NCBI RefSeq assembly: GCF_003076275.1
Contig: NZ_CP029064.1
Coordinates: 1,684,501-1,748,500, forward strand
Direction of reading: 5' to 3'
DNA from: Microbulbifer sp. A4B17
GTDB taxonomy: Bacteria; Pseudomonadota; Gammaproteobacteria; Pseudomonadales; Cellvibrionaceae
DNA length: 64,000 nt
Shown here: positions 59,688-64,000 of the stretch, piece after piece
Position numbering within the stretch: the stretch's first letter is position 1
Layout of the letters: the number at the start of each line of letters is the position of its first letter
Translations under genes and position numbers: made by a program
The notes under the pieces: model-generated
Databases searched by the model: none
Seen by the model: only the letters and a program-made list of their open reading frames with translations
What the model was told of the DNA's origin: nothing

Positions 59688-60457
59688 AGGGCAGATTAAT
59701 CTGGATATCTTTCAGTACTATTTACCGTCGGGAAATCCGGCGCTTTATGCGTATATGGCCCCAGACCCTGGTACCGCCGGTAATCACTATGTCACTGTAC
59801 TTTGTGATTTTTGGCTCTCTGATTGGGCGGCGAATAGGGGATATGGGTGGTTATCCCTATATCGAGTTTGTTGTGCCGGGTCTGATTATGATGTCGGTGA
59901 TTACTAATTCCTATGCCAACGTAGTTTCGTCTTTTTACAGCGCTAAATTCCAGCGCAGTGTGGAGGAGCTCTTGGTTTCGCCAACACCGAACTGGGTGAT
60001 CATGGCTGGCTATGTCCTCGGAGGAGTATCTCGGGGGTTGATAGTGGGGTTAATAGTAACCCTGGTGGCGATGTTTTTTACTTCGCTTACCGTCGAGCAT
60101 ATCTTTGTCACCATAGCGATTGTGTTCCTGACGGCAGTACTGTTTTCCCTGGCCGGGTTTATCAATGCTATTTTTGCCAATAGTTTTGATGCTATCTCCA
60201 TTATTCCGACATTTGTATTGACCCCTCTCACATACTTGGGGGGAGTTTTTTACTCTATCGACCTGCTGTCGCCATTTTGGCAGGGTTTGTCCAAACTCAA
60301 TCCAATACTTTATATGGTGAACTCCTTTCGCTACGGCATTTTGGGTGTTTCCGATATTAATGTTGCCGGGGCATTTTTGGGTGTCCTGGTATTTATTGCG
60401 CTTCTGGCATCCTGGGGGCTTTACCTGATGAGTCACGGCAAGCGACTGAGACATTGA
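59684..60457 (+). CDS. yadH: ABC-2 type exporter permease
   Basis: This 257-residue protein starts at GTG 59684 and has six membrane helices. An amphipathic N-terminus (FSTIYRREIRRFMRIW) is followed by FVIFGSLIGRRIGDMGGYPY, IEFVVPGLIMMSVITNSYAN and TPLTYLGGVFYSIDLLSPFW. The size and motifs match YadH. It pairs with the preceding ATPase, and queF follows 7 bases later. Confidence 0.92.
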   Translation: MKGRLIWISFSTIYRREIRRFMRIWPQTLVPPVITMSLYFVIFGSLIGRRIGDMGGYPYIEFVVPGLIMMSVITNSYANVVSSFYSAKFQRSVEELLVSPTPNWVIMAGYVLGGVSRGLIVGLIVTLVAMFFTSLTVEHIFVTIAIVFLTAVLFSLAGFINAIFANSFDAISIIPTFVLTPLTYLGGVFYSIDLLSPFWQGLSKLNPILYMVNSFRYGILGVSDINVAGAFLGVLVFIALLASWGLYLMSHGKRLRH

Positions 60458-60464
60458 GAAATTT

Positions 60465-61295
60465 ATGACTAGAGAAGATTGGCAGAACCTCCCTCTTGGG
60501 CAGGAGACCACTTACGAATCCACTTATAACCCCGAGTTGCTCCATCCAATCCAGCGCTCGGTATCTCGCGCCCAGCTGGGTCTCTCTGCCGGTGCACTGC
60601 CTTTCTTTGGAGAGGATGAGTGGTGGGGGTTCGAACTCTCCTGGCTCAATCCCAGAGGCAAGCCACAGGTCGCAGTGGCTCGCTTTAGTTTTCCTGCGGA
60701 AAGCCCCTGCATGGTGGAGTCCAAGTCCTTTAAGTTGTATTTGAACTCCTTCAATCAGAGCAGGTTTGAATCCTGGAGGTTGGTGCAGGACGCCCTGGTA
60801 CGTGACCTGAGCGCGGCGGCGGGAATGAATGTTGGTGTCGTGTTGATGGATGTGGAAGATGCAGCATTGGCGGTGGAGAAGCCAGAAGGTTACTGCCTCG
60901 ATCATCTCGATATAGAAGTGAATCAATATGAACCGGCCCCGGCACTCCTGGCCCTCGGCGATGGTGAGGAGGATGTCAGTGAGATTCTCTACAGCCACTT
61001 GCTGCGCAGTAACTGCCCGGTAACGGGTCAGCCGGATTGGGCTACAGTGGTTGTGGAGTACAAGGGGCCGGCGCTGAAAAGAGAAGCGCTACTGGCTTAC
61101 ATTATCTCTTTTCGTGAGCACCAGGATTTTCACGAACACTGTGTTGAACGTATTTTTTGTGATTTGCAAAAACTAGCGGAGTTTACCGAGTTAACGGTGT
61201 GTGCCCGCTATACGAGGCGGGGTGGCCTGGATATTAATCCACTGAGATCAACTCGCATCGAGAAGCGTCTCCCTCCGCGCTTCGCCCGTCAGTAA
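60465..61295 (+). CDS. queF: NADPH-dependent 7-cyano-7-deazaguanine reductase QueF
   Basis: This 276-residue bimodular (long) QueF has ESTYNPELLHPIQRSVSRAQ, GFELSWLNPRGKPQVAVARF, then the catalytic half with LLRSNCPVTGQPDWATVVVE (the Cys that forms a thioimide with preQ0, and the Asp), HEHCVERIFCDL and YTRRGGLDINPLRS. It makes preQ1 for queuosine in the wobble position of several tRNAs. It is in line with the yadGH-type genes, though no functional link is known. Confidence 0.97.
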   Translation: MTREDWQNLPLGQETTYESTYNPELLHPIQRSVSRAQLGLSAGALPFFGEDEWWGFELSWLNPRGKPQVAVARFSFPAESPCMVESKSFKLYLNSFNQSRFESWRLVQDALVRDLSAAAGMNVGVVLMDVEDAALAVEKPEGYCLDHLDIEVNQYEPAPALLALGDGEEDVSEILYSHLLRSNCPVTGQPDWATVVVEYKGPALKREALLAYIISFREHQDFHEHCVERIFCDLQKLAEFTELTVCARYTRRGGLDINPLRSTRIEKRLPPRFARQ

Positions 61296-61306
61296 TTTCC
61301 TTTCTG

Positions 61307-61335
61307 AAGCGCTACCGGGCTTTTTCGGTGGCGCT
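61307..61335 (+). terminator. Hairpin after queF
   Basis: A 10-bp stem (61307-61316 with 61326-61335, one G-T pair) holds the T-run in its loop and is not followed by T's, so a classical terminator role is uncertain. Confidence 0.35.
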
Positions 61336-61475
61336 GTTCCTGATTTCCATTTACTCATCGGTACCCACTTGGGTTGGCGTTGTTGTCCCTTAAGCTAAGC
61401 TTTCCAGATAGGCCGGGGGAACCGACAGTGAAGTTGTGTTGGCCGCCCTACAGGAGGTGGAGTTGAGGCTGACCG

Positions 61476-63008
61476 ATGGAGATCAATACGCAGTCCCCAG
61501 TAATCCCTGCCGTAGTGATCGGTTTAACCCCTCTTTTTTTCTCCCAGTATTCCTTCGCAGACGTATATGTAAAAGCTGATGAACTGGTACGGGTGATTGA
61601 GGCCCAACAGCGTCAACTGGAAGAGCAGCAGGCCCAGATTCAGCGACAACAGGCAGACCTTGAAGCCCTGCGCCGACAGATTGAACAGATGCGCCAAGCA
61701 CCACAGCCCCGCCCCACTCTTGAAGTTATTCCCGTGCAGCCTGTCGAAGCACCGGTGAGCAAGGAAGAGCTGGATGATTTACAGCAGCAGATTGAAGAGA
61801 TTCGCCAGGAAATTCCACCGGGCTCACTGCCTCCTCCACGGGCCCACTCTGATCAAGCGGTAAATGATCCCAGTGATATCGAGGATGTGATTGCGAATGC
61901 GTCAACGGAGTGGTCGGGCTCAATCCCCCTGCTGGGAACCACCATGAAGGCGAAGCTTAGCGGTTTTGCAGAACTGGACGCTAATTACGATACCGATGCA
62001 ATTATCAGTCCCGCTCAATTCGTTCCCGCCGATATTGTAACTTTCGATAAAACGGCCGCAGAGGGTGCAGATGGGCAAACGGAGTTTACTGTACAGACTT
62101 CCCGGTTGATTTTTGAGACGAGACAACACTGGCAGGGGCGTGAATTCAAAACTTTGATTTCTATGGACTTCCTTCAGGATTCTAGTGTGACTACTCCCAA
62201 CCCTCGTATGCGCAAAGCTTATGGGGAAGTCAGTAATGCTCTGTGGGGGGGGAGTATTCTGGTTGGGCAGGACTGGTCAACATTTGCCGATCTAGAGGCA
62301 GTTCCCAATACCTTGGATTTCCAGGGGCCGAACTCTGCGTTTGGTCTTCGCCATTCAATGGTACGCTGGCACAGAAAATACGGTTCGCAATATCACTTTA
62401 AGGTAGCTATTGAGGCGCCGGATTCACAAATCTTTGAGGATGCAGATGAAGTTGCCCGCTGGCCCGATGCGGTTTTTGTGCTGGAGTCGGAATTGCCCAA
62501 GTCTCAGGTGCAGGCAGGATTAGTATTAAGGGATTTGCGCGCGAGTGGTGACCCGGACTCGGCGGTGTCAACTACCGGATGGGGATTAAACCTCAGTGGC
62601 ACTTTTAATATGCCCGGCGTTCTTTCCAAGGATGTCCTTTACTACTCCCTTTCGCTCGGTGCGGGATATAGCGGTCTACTCAATGATGCGCCGCCAGATG
62701 CAGCCTATGATTTTTTGGACAACTCAGTAGAGGCACTAAATACTACGGGCTGGTACCTGGGTTACCAGCATTGGTGGACGCCGTGCCTTTATACAGTCGC
62801 GACCTATGGCAGGGTACGACAGGACAACCTGGATTTTCAGCCGGGCGATGCCTACAAAGCTACCCAATATCGAAGTATTAATATTGTCTGGCTACCTTTT
62901 CCCCGCTGGCTAACAGGCATTGAAGTTCTCTATGGTGCTCGCAAAGATAAAGATGGAGATAGGGGGTCTCTGGTACGTACACAATTTACAACGCGAATGA
63001 CTTTTTAA
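61476..63008 (+). CDS. DcaP-like trimeric outer-membrane porin
   Basis: This 510-residue protein has a signal peptide (about 1-29, ending QYSFA) and an N-terminal periplasmic coiled coil (about 35-110; VIEAQQRQLEEQQAQIQRQQ and DLQQQIEEIRQE). A 16-strand-like barrel follows: KLSGFAELDANYDTD, TVQTSRLIFETRQHWQGREF, SILVGQDWSTFADLEA, QYHFKVAIEAPDSQIF, ending FTTRMTF. The coiled coil plus barrel, the QDWSTF-D segment and the C-terminal Phe match DcaP proteins, which take up dicarboxylates and small acids. ATG 61476 follows GAGG by 7 bases. Confidence 0.88.
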   Translation: MEINTQSPVIPAVVIGLTPLFFSQYSFADVYVKADELVRVIEAQQRQLEEQQAQIQRQQADLEALRRQIEQMRQAPQPRPTLEVIPVQPVEAPVSKEELDDLQQQIEEIRQEIPPGSLPPPRAHSDQAVNDPSDIEDVIANASTEWSGSIPLLGTTMKAKLSGFAELDANYDTDAIISPAQFVPADIVTFDKTAAEGADGQTEFTVQTSRLIFETRQHWQGREFKTLISMDFLQDSSVTTPNPRMRKAYGEVSNALWGGSILVGQDWSTFADLEAVPNTLDFQGPNSAFGLRHSMVRWHRKYGSQYHFKVAIEAPDSQIFEDADEVARWPDAVFVLESELPKSQVQAGLVLRDLRASGDPDSAVSTTGWGLNLSGTFNMPGVLSKDVLYYSLSLGAGYSGLLNDAPPDAAYDFLDNSVEALNTTGWYLGYQHWWTPCLYTVATYGRVRQDNLDFQPGDAYKATQYRSINIVWLPFPRWLTGIEVLYGARKDKDGDRGSLVRTQFTTRMTF

Positions 63009-63052
63009 TGAAGGAAGCGAAGAGGCGTACTTAAAGAGAGGTGTGTTGTTCC

Positions 63053-63634
63053 ATGGAAAGCGGGCGAGTGAAGAAATTCGGATTGCGGCTGATCTGGCTT
63101 ATATGTCGACTTTCATTAATTTCTCTTTTATTGGGTTGGACTTCGGACAGTACAGTGGTGACACGGGTTTGGCAGTCACCATATATTGGTGCTCAGAACT
63201 TGGGAAAAACCCTGGTTCTCGCATACACCCTTGTACCCAGGCCGATAGTGGGAGGCAGGGTAGAGCAGGAATGGGTTATGCAGCTTCAGGATACAGGCAT
63301 TGATGCCCATGCCTGGACTGCGCTAGGAGGAATGATGGGTGTCCCTTCAATGGGGGAAATCAGGCCGCTACTCAGGGAAAGAGGGTTTGATACTTTGCTG
63401 GTAACCCAGTTATTGGCGCTAAAGCGGATCAACCCTAATATTCGCAACGCCCAGGTTGCGGTTGTGGAGACGCGCTTATATTCGGCACCCAGTGACGAGG
63501 TGTATTGGTCAGTTCAGTCGGATACTTTTTTATACAAGTATTCCGGAGATGAATTACGGCACCCCAATGAGAGGGATTTGCGCGATTTTGTAGAGGTGAT
63601 GATTCGAACTATGTCTGGTAACGGCGTTTTATAG
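63053..63634 (+). CDS. Hypothetical envelope protein
   Basis: A 193-residue protein from ATG 63053 (GTG 63041 alternative). An N-terminal hydrophobic segment (LRLIWLICRLSLISLLLGWT) is a signal or anchor; there is no lipobox Cys. The mature part (STVVTRVWQSPYIGAQNLGK, VLAYTLVPRPIVGGRVEQEW, FDTLLVTQLLALKRINPNIR, VAVVETRLYSAPSDEVYWSV) resembles the small mixed alpha/beta domain of DUF4136-like lipoproteins. It follows the porin by 44 bases and may be co-transcribed. Confidence 0.65.
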   Translation: MESGRVKKFGLRLIWLICRLSLISLLLGWTSDSTVVTRVWQSPYIGAQNLGKTLVLAYTLVPRPIVGGRVEQEWVMQLQDTGIDAHAWTALGGMMGVPSMGEIRPLLRERGFDTLLVTQLLALKRINPNIRNAQVAVVETRLYSAPSDEVYWSVQSDTFLYKYSGDELRHPNERDLRDFVEVMIRTMSGNGVL

Positions 63635-63820
63635 TCTTCTTTCGACTGTTAATTTTATCTAAGTCCTCTCCAGGCCAATTGAAGTTTTGTATTCAGCTAT
63701 TCTGGTGAGACAAACCGTTGATGGGCTCACCGAAATGTACGCGTGTAACGGTTCGAAATGGAATTCTAAGTGTTAGCTGGAATAGGTGACGGCTAATTAC
63801 TTTTGTCGGTAGGCTTTACC

Positions 63821-64000
63821 ATGGATTGGAATGTAAAAGCCCTTGTGGTTTTTTTGCGAACACATGTGACTTGGCGGAGACGTGTTGATGTACACGCTCT
63901 GCGAAGGCTATATATCCTGCCAGTTCTCCTCTCCATTTTATTAATCCCCCATTTAGCCCTGGCTTCTGAAACCTTTCTGATGCCACTGGGCCCGGTGGCG
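63821..64000 (+). CDS. N-terminal start of a membrane or exported protein, partial
   Basis: The frame is open from ATG 63821 to the window end (60 codons). A basic N-terminus is followed by a hydrophobic segment (LYILPVLLSILLIPHLALA) and then SETFLMPLGPVA. A short LxPxGPVA just after a signal recalls the start of cytochrome o ubiquinol oxidase subunit II (CyoA-type) proteins, but too little is visible to be sure. The start codon is not certain either. Confidence 0.4.
   Translation, partial: MDWNVKALVVFLRTHVTWRRRVDVHALRRLYILPVLLSILLIPHLALASETFLMPLGPVA

Noticed and set aside
1..64000. CRISPR array, integrase, phage structural genes or plasmid origin
   Set aside because: I looked for regularly spaced repeats and for these genes and saw none. 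The only tandem repeats are the 16-bp rhs unit, the 757-bp duplication and the tRNA units.

Overview
The window looks like part of the chromosome of a Gram-negative gammaproteobacterium. A Microbulbifer-like member of the Cellvibrionales is my best guess. The reasons are the gene set (mnmC, trmL, gcvR, fldB, tusA, epmC, pdxB, queF, oadGAB, a DcaP-like porin), the many signal peptides and outer-membrane barrels, and the mixed GC content. This is inference from gene content only; no search was run.

Region 1 (1-14,290) is accessory and decaying. It opens with the end of a sodium:solute symporter. Next come a secreted aerolysin/natterin-like pore-forming protein, a small secreted Cys protein, and an RND efflux pump fragment with an internal stop. 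The RND fragment abuts a 5'-truncated Rhs gene whose frame is broken by a 16-bp sequence present three times in tandem. The Rhs C-terminus ends in an unassigned toxin-like domain, followed by a likely immunity gene. Then come pieces of a Y1-type transposase, an orphan csrA too short for ordinary ORF calling, another Rhs scrap, and a run of small exported two-Cys proteins (DUF5992-like and relatives). Part of that run is a tandem duplication with one copy dead. The region ends with a lipoprotein metalloprotease and its small periplasmic neighbour.

Region 2 (14,290-24,500) holds an outer-membrane barrel with a LytS/LytTR two-component pair, a membrane-tethered glutaredoxin, a probable double-hotdog protein, a four-gene export operon (TPR protein, MacB-type ATPase, FtsX-type permease, LolA-like protein) and dusC. 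Region 3 (24,500-42,400) holds the oadGAB sodium pump, a LysR regulator with a palindrome in its divergent promoter, a solo allophanate hydrolase, djlA-bolA, an OmpW-like barrel, mmsA and recQ.

Region 4 (40,500-57,630) is dense core genome. It is mostly tRNA, rRNA and translation-factor modification and cofactor genes: mnmC, trmL, fldB, gcvR, tusA, and the epmC-xni-pdxB-NAD kinase-like-methyltransferase run, then alaA and msrB. Region 5 (57,630-64,000) has three tRNA-Glu/tRNA-Gly pairs behind a strong promoter with a GC-rich discriminator, a yadGH-type ABC exporter with queF, a DcaP-like porin, and the start of a further envelope gene.

Limits: frames, motifs and repeats were read by eye. Family names rest on recognised motifs and lengths, and remote-homology claims are labelled as inference.
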